Shown here: in pieces, positions 26,370 to 35,040 of the stretch
Numbering within the stretch: position 1 is the first letter of the stretch
Layout of the letters: each line of letters starts with the position of its first letter
From: Lysinibacillus_B sp050613145
Lineage (GTDB): Bacteria > Bacillota > Bacilli > Bacillales_A > Planococcaceae
DNA: 64,000 nt
Direction: 5' to 3'
NCBI RefSeq assembly: GCF_050613145.1
Contig: NZ_CP192507.1
Span: forward strand, 3,658,001-3,722,000
Notes under the pieces: model-generated
The model's database searches: none
Told to the model about the DNA's origin: nothing
The model's input: only the letters and a program-made list of their open reading frames with translations
Made by a program: the position numbers and the translations under genes

Positions 26370-28579
26370 GGGATTGCTCCTTTCCAAGCAGAACGGAATT
26401 CCTCCACTGTACCTTCTACAAGCACACCGTTGTCACCGTTGATAGTTAATGTTGCATCTTCTGTTACGACACCGATTTTTTGTGCGTCTTTTACCATTTC
26501 TTCAAATGCTGCTGCATTTTCTTCTTTTACTGTAAGAACAAAGCGTGATTGCGATTCAGCGAATAAAGCTGTTACAGCAGAACCTGTTAATGTGACATTG
26601 ACACCTAAGCCGTTTGCCGCGAATGTTTTCTCTGCAAGCGCAACAGCTACACCGCCCTCAGAAACGTCGTGTGCTGACTGTACAAGACCTGCACGAATCG
26701 CTTCTAAAATTGCTTTTTGACGAGCTGCTTCTACGTCTAAGTCGATTGATGGTGCTTTACCTGAAATATTGCCTTCAAGTAATTTTTGTAATTCCGAACC
26801 ACCGAATTCTGTTGTTGTTTCACCGATTACGTAAACGATATCACCAGCCGCCTTCACTTCTTGTGTTGTCACGTGTGATAAATCTTTTACTAAACCGACC
26901 ATACCGATTGTTGGTGTTGGGTAAACCGCTTCACCTGAACGCTCGTTGTACATAGATACGTTACCACCAATTACTGGTGCATCTAATGCTAAACATGCCG
27001 CTGAAATACCGTCAGCTGACTTTTGGATTTGCCAGAAAATCTCTGGTTTCTCTGGGTTACCGAAGTTTAAGCAGTCTGTAATCGCAAGTGGTTGACCACC
27101 TGAACATACGATGTTACGTGCTGCTTCAGCAACTGCGATTTTACCGCCCGTAGTTGGATCTAAGTAAATGTAGCGAGAGTTACAGTCCGTAGTCATCGCT
27201 AAGCCTTTATTTGTACCACGTACACGTAACACTGCTGCGTCAGAACCTGGCGCTACGACTGTGTTTGTACGTACTTGATAGTCATATTGGTCATAAACCC
27301 ACTCTTTAGAAGCAACAGTTGGTGCTTTTAAAAGTGCTGTTAATGTTTCTTTATAGTCTGTTACAGTCGGTTCAACATTTTCCATCGCTTGGAACTCAGC
27401 AAAATAAGCTGGCTCAGCATCTGGCATATAGTAAACTGGTGCGTCTTCTGCAAGTGCGTCTGCAGATACTTCCGCTACAACCTCACCGTTGTGTAATAAA
27501 CGAAGCATTTTATCGTCCGTTACACGACCTACTGCTACAGCATCTAAATCATATTTTTCAAAGATCGCTTTAATTTCTTCTTCGCGACCTGCTTTTACAA
27601 CCATTAGCATACGCTCTTGAGACTCAGATAACATCATCTCGTAAGCTGTCATATTTGTTTCACGTTGAGGAACTAAGTCTAAGTTCATCTCTACACCAGT
27701 GCCAGCTTTAGAAGCCATTTCTGCTGAAGATGATGTAAGACCCGCAGCACCCATATCTTGAATCCCAACAAGTGCATCTGATTTCACTACTTCTAAACAC
27801 GCTTCAAGAAGTAATTTTTCCATGAATGGGTCACCAACTTGAACAGCTGAACGCTTCTCATCTGCTTCATCTGATAACTCTTCAGAAGAGAATGTCGCAC
27901 CGTGAATTCCGTCACGACCTGTTTTTGCTCCAACGTACATCACTGTGTTACCTACACCAGCAGCTATACCCTTTTGGATGTCCTTATGGTCGATTAAACC
28001 TACGCACATTGCGTTTACAAGTGGGTTCCCTTCGTAGCAAGGGTCGAACTGAATTTCGCCACCTACTGTTGGAATCCCGATACAGTTACCGTAACCAGCG
28101 ATACCTGCAACTACTTCTTCAAATAAGTATTTACCACGTGCTGATTTTAACTCGCCAAAACGTAAAGAGTTTAGCATCGCAATTGGACGTGCACCCATTG
28201 AGAATACGTCACGGATAATTCCACCAACACCTGTTGCTGCACCTTGGTACGGTTCGATTGCTGATGGGTGATTGTGCGATTCCATTTTGAATACAACCGC
28301 TTGCTCGTCACCGATATCCACGATACCAGCACCTTCACCAGGACCTTGTAATACTTGAGGGCCTTTTGTTGGGAATTTGCGTAATACTGGCTTCGATTTT
28401 TTGTATGAGCAGTGTTCTGACCACATTACTGAGAATAAACCGATTTCCGTCCAATTAGGCTTGCGTCCCCCTAATTTCTCTACCGCTAAATCGTATTCTT
28501 CATCTGTCATACCCATGTCCGCATAAAGACGTTGCTCTTTAATTTGCTCCGATGATGGCTCGAATTTAGTTGTTGACAT
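26345..28579 (-). CDS. purL: Phosphoribosylformylglycinamidine synthase subunit PurL
   Basis: 744 residues, the small-form PurL that works with PurQ and PurS. 'SEHCSYKKS' near residue 53, 'ESHNHPSAIEPYQGAATG' and 'GNPSVSM'-like segments mark the AIR synthase-related repeats. It uses ammonia from PurQ to convert FGAR to FGAM. It overlaps purQ by 14 bp and purF by 25 bp, consistent with tight coupling. Confidence 0.96.
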   Translation of the reverse strand: MSTTKFEPSSEQIKEQRLYADMGMTDEEYDLAVEKLGGRKPNWTEIGLFSVMWSEHCSYKKSKPVLRKFPTKGPQVLQGPGEGAGIVDIGDEQAVVFKMESHNHPSAIEPYQGAATGVGGIIRDVFSMGARPIAMLNSLRFGELKSARGKYLFEEVVAGIAGYGNCIGIPTVGGEIQFDPCYEGNPLVNAMCVGLIDHKDIQKGIAAGVGNTVMYVGAKTGRDGIHGATFSSEELSDEADEKRSAVQVGDPFMEKLLLEACLEVVKSDALVGIQDMGAAGLTSSSAEMASKAGTGVEMNLDLVPQRETNMTAYEMMLSESQERMLMVVKAGREEEIKAIFEKYDLDAVAVGRVTDDKMLRLLHNGEVVAEVSADALAEDAPVYYMPDAEPAYFAEFQAMENVEPTVTDYKETLTALLKAPTVASKEWVYDQYDYQVRTNTVVAPGSDAAVLRVRGTNKGLAMTTDCNSRYIYLDPTTGGKIAVAEAARNIVCSGGQPLAITDCLNFGNPEKPEIFWQIQKSADGISAACLALDAPVIGGNVSMYNERSGEAVYPTPTIGMVGLVKDLSHVTTQEVKAAGDIVYVIGETTTEFGGSELQKLLEGNISGKAPSIDLDVEAARQKAILEAIRAGLVQSAHDVSEGGVAVALAEKTFAANGLGVNVTLTGSAVTALFAESQSRFVLTVKEENAAAFEEMVKDAQKIGVVTEDATLTINGDNGVLVEGTVEEFRSAWKGAIPCLLKSEA

Positions 28580-29249
28580 GTTGTTCCCTCCACTGCTTCA
28601 CAATTGATTTAAATAATTTCAGCCCGTCTGCGCCACCAACGATTTCGTTTGCTGCACGCTCTGGGTGTGGCATCATACCAAGTACGTTACCTTGCTCGTT
28701 AATAATCCCTGCGATATCTTCTAAAGAACCATTTGGATTGTCACCTGCATATGTGAACACGATTTGGTTGTTTGCTTTTAAAGTTGCTAATGTTTCCTCA
28801 TCACAGTAATAGTTCCCTTCACCGTGTGCGATTGGAATATTAATTAGTTCGCCCGCTTCGTACTGATTCGAGAATAATGTGTTATTATTTTCCACTTTCA
28901 GTTGTACTGTACGGCACATGAACTTTAAGTTTTTATTACGTAAAAGCGCCCCTGGTAGTAAGCCCGCTTCCGTTAAGATTTGGAATCCATTACATACCCC
29001 AAGCACTGGCTTGCCTTGTGCTGCAAATTCTTTTAATGCCGCCATGATGTTCGATTGGTTAGCCATCGCGCCACAGCGTAAGTAGTCACCATACGAGAAG
29101 CCACCAGGTACTAGTGCACCGTCAAAGCCTTCTAAGCTACCTTGCGTATGCCAAACGTATTCTACTTCTTCACCTAATTCGTCTTTGATCGCATGATACA
29201 TGTCGATATCACAGTTAGACCCTGGGAAAACGAGTACTGCAAATTTCAT
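28566..29249 (-). CDS. purQ: Phosphoribosylformylglycinamidine synthase glutaminase subunit PurQ
   Basis: 227 residues from 29249 ('MKFAVLVFPGSNCD'), the same length as B. subtilis PurQ, with GAGGAGG upstream; the longer frame to 29294 crosses this site. It is a class I glutaminase: nucleophile Cys in 'LGVCNGFQIL' near residue 86 and 'GMMPHPER' supplying the His of the triad. It passes ammonia to PurL with PurS as adaptor. Confidence 0.96.
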   Translation of the reverse strand: MKFAVLVFPGSNCDIDMYHAIKDELGEEVEYVWHTQGSLEGFDGALVPGGFSYGDYLRCGAMANQSNIMAALKEFAAQGKPVLGVCNGFQILTEAGLLPGALLRNKNLKFMCRTVQLKVENNNTLFSNQYEAGELINIPIAHGEGNYYCDEETLATLKANNQIVFTYAGDNPNGSLEDIAGIINEQGNVLGMMPHPERAANEIVGGADGLKLFKSIVKQWREQHVNN

Positions 29250-29253
29250 AGTA

Positions 29254-29499
29254 TTATGCCTCCTCGATTTCGTAGCGGTAGTTTTCAATGACAACGTTTG
29301 TTAGTACTTTTTCACACATTTCTTTGACGATTGTAGCGACATCGCGGTCTGTGTCAGCGATTGTTACTTCTAGGTATTTACCGATACGTACATCTGCTAC
29401 TTCACCATAACCGATTTTCTCTAATGAGCCTTTTACTGCTGAACCTTGTGGATCTAAAATACTTTCTTTTAATGTTACGTAAATTTTAACTTTCTTCAT
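29254..29499 (-). CDS. purS: Phosphoribosylformylglycinamidine synthase subunit PurS
   Basis: 81 residues, the small adaptor of the PurLQS complex, with 'VTLKESILDPQG' and 'VRIGKYLEV' typical of the family. It lies four bases before purQ and three bases after purC. Confidence 0.95.
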   Translation of the reverse strand: MKKVKIYVTLKESILDPQGSAVKGSLEKIGYGEVADVRIGKYLEVTIADTDRDVATIVKEMCEKVLTNVVIENYRYEIEEA

Positions 29500-29502
29500 T
29501 GT

Positions 29503-30213
29503 CTATTTTCCTCCAAGTCTAGTAAGTATGATTTCATATACTTCTGTTAAACTGCCAAGATTGCGGCGGAACACGTCTTTATCAAGCTTTTGTTTTGTTT
29601 TAGTATCCCAAAGTCGACAAGTATCTGGTGAAATTTCATCGGCAAGTAATACGTTCCCGTTCACATCGCGCCCAAATTCAAGTTTAAAGTCGATTAGCTC
29701 TACCCCTACATCAGAAAAGATAGGACGTAGCACTTCGTTGACTTGAAGACCGCCATCGTATAGTGCTTGTACCTCTTCTGGTGTCGCAATATCGAGCACA
29801 TCAATATGCTCTGTTGTAATGTGCGGGTCACCTAAATCATCATTTTTGTAGTAATACTCTACAATCGGGCGCTTAAGCGGTGTACCCTCTTCTAGCCCTA
29901 ACCGTTTTGCGAGTGAGCCTGCCGCAATATTGCGCACGACAAGCTCGATTGGAATGATGTCGACTTTTTTGACAAGCTGCTCATTATCAGAAATACGTTG
30001 CACGAAATGTGACGCAATTCCGGCTGCTTGTAATTTTTCGAATATAAGTGTTGTAATACGGTTATTTAACACGCCTTTACCGGCAATGTCTTCCTTCTTT
30101 TCACCATTGAATGCTGTTGCACTGTCCTTGTATTCCACAAATAGGATTTCTGGATTCTCCGTAGCATATAATCGTTTTGCTTTACCTTCGTACAAAAGTT
30201 GACCTTTATTCAT
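29503..30213 (-). CDS. purC: SAICAR synthase PurC
   Basis: 236 residues. Begins 'LLYEGKAKRLYAT'; the signature 'VELIDFKLEFG' and 'LADEISPDTCRLWD' are present. It adds aspartate to CAIR using ATP. The length is typical (B. subtilis ~241). It lies between purB and purS. Confidence 0.96.
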   Translation of the reverse strand: MNKGQLLYEGKAKRLYATENPEILFVEYKDSATAFNGEKKEDIAGKGVLNNRITTLIFEKLQAAGIASHFVQRISDNEQLVKKVDIIPIELVVRNIAAGSLAKRLGLEEGTPLKRPIVEYYYKNDDLGDPHITTEHIDVLDIATPEEVQALYDGGLQVNEVLRPIFSDVGVELIDFKLEFGRDVNGNVLLADEISPDTCRLWDTKTKQKLDKDVFRRNLGSLTEVYEIILTRLGGK

Positions 30214-30230
30214 GACATGTTCCCCCTAGA

Positions 30231-31526
30231 TTAGTTTAGACCGCAACGTTCGAAGATAAGATCGACGTTTTGGATGTGATAGTTGTAATCAAAGCAATCG
30301 TCTAATTCCTCTTTTGATAGGAGCGACGTAATTTTTTCATTCGCTTCTACTAATGGTCGGAATTGTGTTTGCTCGTCCCATGCACGCGCTGTTAGTGGCT
30401 GCACAGTATCATACGCTTCTTCACGTACTAAACCTTTATCAATTAACGCAAGTAGAATTCGTTGTGAGTAGATAAGCCCAAACGTACGATCCATATTACG
30501 TTTCATATTTTCAGGGAATACAGTTAAGTTTTTCACGATGTTGCCAAATCGATTTAACATATAATTTAGCGCAATCGTTGCATCTGGAATAATGACGCGC
30601 TCTGCAGATGAATGTGAAATATCACGTTCATGCCATAGTGCTACATTTTCATATGCCGTCATCATGTAACCTCGGATTAGACGAGCCATCCCCGTCATAT
30701 TTTCAGAGCCAATTGGGTTACGTTTATGTGGCATAGCAGAAGAGCCTTTTTGACCTTTACCGAACGCTTCCTCGACTTCGCGTGTCTCTGACTTTTGAAG
30801 ACCGCGAATTTCTGTCGCAAACTTTTCAATCGATGTCGCGATTAATGCAAGTGTACTAAAGTACTGTGCATGACGATCACGTTGTAATGTTTGCGTTGAA
30901 ATCGGTGCTGCTTGTAAGCCTAAGTGTTCACATACGTATGCCTCTACGCGAGGGTTGATGTTTGCGTATGTTCCAACGGCGCCGCTCATTTTACCTGTTT
31001 CAATCGTCTTCACTGCTGCTTCAAAGCGCTCTAAGTTACGTTGCATCTCTTGGTACCATAAGGCAAGCTTTAAGCCAAATGTTGTCGGCTCTGCGTGTAC
31101 CCCATGTGTACGTCCCATCATCACTGTGTATTTGTGCTCTAAAGCTTTCTCACGAATGATGTCGATGAAGTTGTGTAAATCTTTACGAAGAATATCGTTT
31201 GCTTGTTTGATTAAGTATGACAACGCTGTGTCAACTACGTCTGTTGAAGTTAAACCGTAGTGTACCCATTTGCGCTCCTCACCAAGTGTTTCAGATACTG
31301 CGCGTGTAAACGCAACAACGTCATGGCGTGTTTCCTGCTCAATCTCGTAAATACGGTCCACATCGAATGATGCGTTTGCGCGAATTTTCGCTACGTCCTC
31401 TTTCGGAATGTCACCGATTTCCGCCCAAGCCTCACATGCTAAAATTTCGACTTCAAGCCATGCTTGGAATTTGTTTTGCTCCGTCCAAATAGCACCCATT
31501 TCAGGTCGTGTATAACGTTCGATCAT
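30231..31526 (-). CDS. purB: Adenylosuccinate lyase PurB
   Basis: 431 residues of the fumarase/aspartase superfamily. The signature 'GSSAMPHKRNPIGSE' is near residue 262 and the catalytic-His segment 'TSTDVVDTA' is present earlier, along with 'GRTHGVHAEPTTFG'. It acts twice: SAICAR to AICAR and adenylosuccinate to AMP. 14 bp follow purK. Confidence 0.97.
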   Translation of the reverse strand: MIERYTRPEMGAIWTEQNKFQAWLEVEILACEAWAEIGDIPKEDVAKIRANASFDVDRIYEIEQETRHDVVAFTRAVSETLGEERKWVHYGLTSTDVVDTALSYLIKQANDILRKDLHNFIDIIREKALEHKYTVMMGRTHGVHAEPTTFGLKLALWYQEMQRNLERFEAAVKTIETGKMSGAVGTYANINPRVEAYVCEHLGLQAAPISTQTLQRDRHAQYFSTLALIATSIEKFATEIRGLQKSETREVEEAFGKGQKGSSAMPHKRNPIGSENMTGMARLIRGYMMTAYENVALWHERDISHSSAERVIIPDATIALNYMLNRFGNIVKNLTVFPENMKRNMDRTFGLIYSQRILLALIDKGLVREEAYDTVQPLTARAWDEQTQFRPLVEANEKITSLLSKEELDDCFDYNYHIQNVDLIFERCGLN

Positions 31527-31540
31527 ATTATGTGCTCCTT

Positions 31541-32665
31541 CTACTCTGGCCAGATACCAGAATCCTTGATTTGTTTTAATGTTGTATTTAAATCATCCGT
31601 CATAATTGTGACGTGACCCATTTTACGGTTTACTTTTGCTTCAGCTTTTCCGTATAAATGAACAGACCAATCAGGATACTTCGAAATAGAGTTTGTCAAT
31701 GGTACTACATGTTGCCCTAGTACGTTCACCATAATAGATGGTGACCATAGCTTTGGCTTACGTAGCGGCCAGCCGCACACAGCGCGAATATGCTGTGTGA
31801 ATTGTGAAATGTTACAAGCCTCAATAGAATAATGACCAGAATTGTGTGGTCGTGGTGCTAATTCATTAATCACGATGCCACCATCTTCTAGTACAAACAT
31901 CTCGACTGCTAATGTACCAACTAACTCTAGATGATCCGCAATTTTTGCTGCTTCTTGCTCTGCTTGAGCAGCAGTCTGCTCTGCAATACGAGCTGGTACA
32001 ATCGTTTCATGTAAAATATGGTGTACGTGAATGTTTTCGCCTACCGGTAGGCAAAACGTCTCGCCATTGCCATTACGCTGTACAATCACAGAAATCTCTT
32101 TTGTAAATGGTACAAAACCTTCTGCTATACATACAGAATGTGCAAATAACGCTTCTGCTAACGGTAAATCTTCTTTTATTTTTAGTAATTGTTGTCCTTT
32201 GCCGTCATAACCACCGCGCGCCGTTTTGACAACACATGGGAAGCCGATTTCGTCAATTTTCGCCACCAGCTCCTCATACGTCTCTGCCACAACGTATGGT
32301 GCAACAGGACAGCCGGCTTCGACAATCGCTGCTTTTTCCGTTACACGATTTTGCGTAATTCGGACTAATTCAGCGCCTTGAGGCACATAAGCGATTTCTG
32401 TTAATCGCTTTAAGCCCTCATAATCGATATTTTCGAATTCATACGTAATGACATCACTTACTTCTGCAAGCTCTTCTAAAGCTGTAGCGTCGTTATATTG
32501 CGCCACAATGCGAATGTCTGCGACTTGTCCACAAGGAGAGTCCATTGACGGCTCTAACACCGCAATTTTAAACCCTGCTTCTTTTGCTGCGACTGCCATC
32601 ATTCGTCCAAGCTGACCGCCACCGATAATACCGATTGTTTGACCTGGATAAATCATTTTCGTCAC
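31541..32665 (-). CDS. purK: 5-(carboxyamino)imidazole ribonucleotide synthase PurK
   Basis: 374-residue ATP-grasp enzyme: 'GIIGGGQLGRM' near the start, 'KTARGGYDGKGQ', and 'INELAPRPHNSGH' for metal binding. It carboxylates AIR with bicarbonate and ATP. The start is GTG at 32665, which overlaps the purE stop as GTGA; an ATG three codons later (32656) is the alternative. Confidence 0.95.
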   Translation of the reverse strand: MTKMIYPGQTIGIIGGGQLGRMMAVAAKEAGFKIAVLEPSMDSPCGQVADIRIVAQYNDATALEELAEVSDVITYEFENIDYEGLKRLTEIAYVPQGAELVRITQNRVTEKAAIVEAGCPVAPYVVAETYEELVAKIDEIGFPCVVKTARGGYDGKGQQLLKIKEDLPLAEALFAHSVCIAEGFVPFTKEISVIVQRNGNGETFCLPVGENIHVHHILHETIVPARIAEQTAAQAEQEAAKIADHLELVGTLAVEMFVLEDGGIVINELAPRPHNSGHYSIEACNISQFTQHIRAVCGWPLRKPKLWSPSIMVNVLGQHVVPLTNSISKYPDWSVHLYGKAEAKVNRKMGHVTIMTDDLNTTLKQIKDSGIWPE

Positions 32666-33150
32666 ACTAAGTCACCTGTGCTTTCTAACACCTGTTGTTT
32701 TGTCGCTTCACGACGAGCATCAAGCTTTGTTGCTAACTCTGCATCAGTAGTCGATAAAATTTGTGCTGCAAGTAACCCTGCATTTGTTGCCCCTGCTTTA
32801 CCAATCGCTACTGTTGCGACAGGTACACCACCTGGCATTTGCACAATCGAAAGTAGTGAGTCCAATCCATTTAATGCACGAGATTGAACAGGTACACCGA
32901 TCACAGGTAATGTTGTTTTAGCTGCGACCATACCTGGTAAATGTGCAGCGCCTCCAGCACCAGCAATAATGACTTGAATGCCACGTCCGCGTGCATTTTC
33001 TGCATATTCAAACATTAAGTCTGGTGTGCGGTGTGCCGATACAACTTGCTTTTCATACGGTACTGCGAGTTCATCTAAAATATCACATGCATGCTTCATT
33101 GTTTCCCAGTCACTAGAACTGCCCATAATAACGCCAATTTTCGGATTCAT
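32662..33150 (-). CDS. purE: N5-carboxyaminoimidazole ribonucleotide mutase PurE
   Basis: 162 residues, class I PurE. 'GVIMGSSSDWETM' binds the substrate phosphate and 'SAHRTPD' carries the catalytic histidine; 'AGGAAHLPGM' follows. First gene of the pur operon. It is led by the attenuator, guanine riboswitch, promoter and tandem PurBoxes. Confidence 0.97.
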   Translation of the reverse strand: MNPKIGVIMGSSSDWETMKHACDILDELAVPYEKQVVSAHRTPDLMFEYAENARGRGIQVIIAGAGGAAHLPGMVAAKTTLPVIGVPVQSRALNGLDSLLSIVQMPGGVPVATVAIGKAGATNAGLLAAQILSTTDAELATKLDARREATKQQVLESTGDLV

Positions 33151-33197
33151 GAATTTGCTCTCCTTTTAACAACTATTTATTGCCCCATCTGAACAAT

Positions 33198-33255
33198 AAA
33201 AAAGTCCCCAAATAAACTACTTTCTAAGCACGAGAAAGCAATCTACTTGAGGACT
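33198..33255 (-). terminator. Attenuator terminator of the pur operon leader
   Basis: AGTCCTCAAGTA pairs with the distal TTTGGGGACT side (G-U pairs included), followed by six T residues, about 50 bp before purE. It lies 73 bp downstream of the guanine aptamer, the layout of a transcription-terminating riboswitch. Confidence 0.88.
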
Positions 33256-33328
33256 AAATTTGAAAGAATATGCAGATAAAAGCATCTAAAGCCACACCCT
33301 TTTCTTCAATCGTTCCAAAAGTTGCTTT

Positions 33329-33399
33329 CCCTGCATAGTCCGGAATTTACGGTACCGGGTAGAAACACTGGAGCCATATTCTCCAGCATATATGTAGGG
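33329..33399 (-). ncRNA. Guanine riboswitch aptamer of the pur operon
   Basis: The minus strand carries the purine aptamer pattern in full: P1 CCCT...AGGG, J1/2 'ATATATG', the two kissing loops, 'TTTCTACC' in J2/3, 'CCGTAAA' in L3 and the 3' 'GACTATG'. The specificity base before TATG is C, which predicts guanine (or hypoxanthine) rather than adenine. Guanine binding should favour the terminator at 33198-33255. Confidence 0.95.
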
Positions 33400-33421
33400 A
33401 TCTAATGTTTTTCCTGTTCAC

Positions 33422-33450
33422 ATTTTAACAAGGGATGGCTATAAAATCAA
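33422..33450 (-). promoter_or_regulatory. SigA promoter of the pur operon
   Basis: TTGATT (33445-33450) and TAAAAT (33422-33427) on the minus strand, spaced 17 bp. Transcription would begin just upstream of the aptamer. Confidence 0.75.
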
Positions 33451-33455
33451 CGACA

Positions 33456-33499
33456 AAATGCGAACAATGTTTTTTAGTAAAACATTATCGTTCGGATTT
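33456..33499. promoter_or_regulatory. Tandem inverted PurBoxes (PurR operator)
   Basis: AAATCCGAACGAT (minus strand, 33487-33499) matches the PurBox consensus AWWWCCGAACWWT. The partner AAATGCGAACAAT (plus strand, 33456-33468) has one mismatch. They are inverted and 18 bp apart, just upstream of the -35, as in the B. subtilis PurR operator, where PRPP relieves repression. Confidence 0.9.
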
Positions 33500-33510
33500 T
33501 AACGTTTTTT

Positions 33511-33711
33511 TTATTGTTCTTCTAGTAATATTCCTTTGAATTGTATTTTTTGACGTAGGTATGTTGGTTCACCATTGACCTCTTGAAAAACGGGCTCTTC
33601 CTTACGCCCACATGGCATATAGCCGTCTTGCTTCATTCGGTCTAGACATTGCTCGATTGTTTCATTTTCTTGTACTTCATACCATACTTGCTTTTTGCCC
33701 AAAATGGTCAT
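33511..33711 (-). CDS. yebG: NETI-motif protein YebG
   Basis: 66 residues containing the defining 'NETI' motif ('VQENETIEQCLDRMKQDGYMP'). A small protein of unknown function, encoded just upstream of purE in Bacilli. AAGGATGACC precedes the start. It may have its own promoter, since array B and a terminator lie upstream. Confidence 0.85.
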   Translation of the reverse strand: MTILGKKQVWYEVQENETIEQCLDRMKQDGYMPCGRKEEPVFQEVNGEPTYLRQKIQFKGILLEEQ

Positions 33712-33840
33712 CCTTCCAGTTTGTAAATATTGCTCTTACTATAACATGTTCCCCCAAGACCGTTACAAATTATCGCAAGAAAATTGTGAACGATTCGTCA
33801 CATTCTTACAAAGGGTGGTTTTTGTGTGTTGGGGAGTTTT

Positions 33841-33946
33841 TTACGCGAGTTTCTTATGGTTTTACGCGGGTTCGGGGCGGTTTTACGCGACTTTTCTGCA
33901 CTTTTACGCGGGTTCGGCACTCTTTTACGCGACTTCCCTTATCTTT
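33841..33946. repeat. Five-copy tandem array with exact 21-bp period (array B)
   Basis: The core TACGCG starts at 33842, 33863, 33884, 33905 and 33926, always 21 bp apart. Copies 1, 3 and 5 continue with A(G/C)TT, and copies 2 and 4 with GGTTCGG, giving a 42-bp higher-order pattern. It lies downstream of the lipoprotein terminator and upstream of yebG. Confidence 0.9.
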
Positions 33947-33947
33947 T

Positions 33948-33982
33948 AAAAAAAGCAATCCGATTATGAGTCGGATTGCCTT
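33948..33982 (-). terminator. Terminator of the RR-HK-lipoprotein operon
   Basis: Perfect 9-bp stem GCAATCCGA / TCGGATTGC, followed by seven T residues on the minus strand, just after the lipoprotein stop. Confidence 0.9.
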
Positions 33983-33987
33983 TAATG

Positions 33988-35040
33988 TTATTGCACCATT
34001 TCCATTTGCTCGATATATTCATAAATTTCTTCAAACGTTACATCTGGATTTTCTAATATAATGCCGTATTGGTGATTGTTTTCTGTCCATTGCACATAGC
34101 GGAAGGCATTCATGTCAATCTTTTCTCCTTGTTGACCACGCACTTCAATTGTCTCTCCCGTCTTTGAGCCAACTTCTGTATAACTTTCAGTTGGTACAAA
34201 AACAGAAAGGGCAAAGGCTGGTTCACCGTCTAATAAATAGTTAAGGACAAATTCAGGTCGTTCCTCTACCTTCATATCCGTCACAGATTCTAATGTAATG
34301 CCGTTTTGTTCTGTCATCACTAAAAACTCACCAAGTGCTGCCTTTGCTTCCTCGACCGTTACTTGTTCTGGAGAAATCATTTCCTCCGTTTCCACCGTTA
34401 CGTCAGCCGGTAAATCGAGGGCAAACAAGCTATCCTCTATTTTTTGATCCACATCAAACATTGTATATTCAACCGTCAACACCATATCACCACTACGACT
34501 TACGGATTTTAACGTCATCCATGTTTGTTTATCAACCCATACTTCTAAATCGCCCATTAAACCATTCTCTTCCTTTGCCTTTGCAATAAGGTGGTAAGTG
34601 TCACGGCCAGCAACCTTTTCTTCCTCGCCAACCGAAATTTCATGCGTATTCTCCACCATTTTCAGTAGCATATGTGCCTGTTCCTTTGGTGATGGTTGCA
34701 TGAGAGGCTCGGTACCTTCTGCTGTTAAATGATAGACAAACGCTGATTTTGATTGTTCATCATAGGAAGTAAGAGTTTTGCCGTCATTTACTGTAATGAC
34801 TTTTGCACCGCTTTCATCTGAAACTTCGATACGGCGTTTCCCTTCCTTTTCCCATTGCTTGATTGTCGACAGCTGCCCATCCCCTATATCCATGACATAC
34901 TCCCCGTAAAACGAAGATACTTCGGTTGTTTCCTGCATGACCTGATCAATAATTTCCTGTGGGGAATAGTTTTCTGCATCACTGCATGCTGCAAGTGATA
35001 AGGACAAAATAAGTGCTGCTGAATAAATAATCTTTTTCAT
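33988..35040 (-). CDS. LolA-like lipoprotein of a two-component operon
   Basis: 350 residues from 35040; a longer frame to 35067 is rejected because AGGAGGAG lies right before 35040. The lipoprotein signal ends in 'SLAAC' near residue 21. Residues ~25-215 resemble LolA/'outer-membrane lipoprotein-sorting'-like domains of Gram-positive bacteria (beta-rich, 'EVWVDKQTWMTLKSV'). The C-terminal ~120 residues may be a DUF4367-like domain. The start overlaps the histidine kinase stop (TAATG). It probably acts outside the cell in, or as a target of, the signal pathway; this is inference. Confidence 0.75.
   Translation of the reverse strand: MKKIIYSAALILSLSLAACSDAENYSPQEIIDQVMQETTEVSSFYGEYVMDIGDGQLSTIKQWEKEGKRRIEVSDESGAKVITVNDGKTLTSYDEQSKSAFVYHLTAEGTEPLMQPSPKEQAHMLLKMVENTHEISVGEEEKVAGRDTYHLIAKAKEENGLMGDLEVWVDKQTWMTLKSVSRSGDMVLTVEYTMFDVDQKIEDSLFALDLPADVTVETEEMISPEQVTVEEAKAALGEFLVMTEQNGITLESVTDMKVEERPEFVLNYLLDGEPAFALSVFVPTESYTEVGSKTGETIEVRGQQGEKIDMNAFRYVQWTENNHQYGIILENPDVTFEEIYEYIEQMEMVQ

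Larger units (their letters stand above)
33151..33510 (-). other. pur operon leader and control region
   Basis: 360 bp without a gene, fully accounted for by the operator, promoter, riboswitch and attenuator listed separately. Confidence 0.9.

Noticed and set aside
33612..34061. Plus-strand open frames with repeated 'FTRV' or 'FYA' heptapeptides
   Set aside because: They are frame readings of the 21-bp DNA array and run into the lipoprotein gene antisense; no ribosome site.
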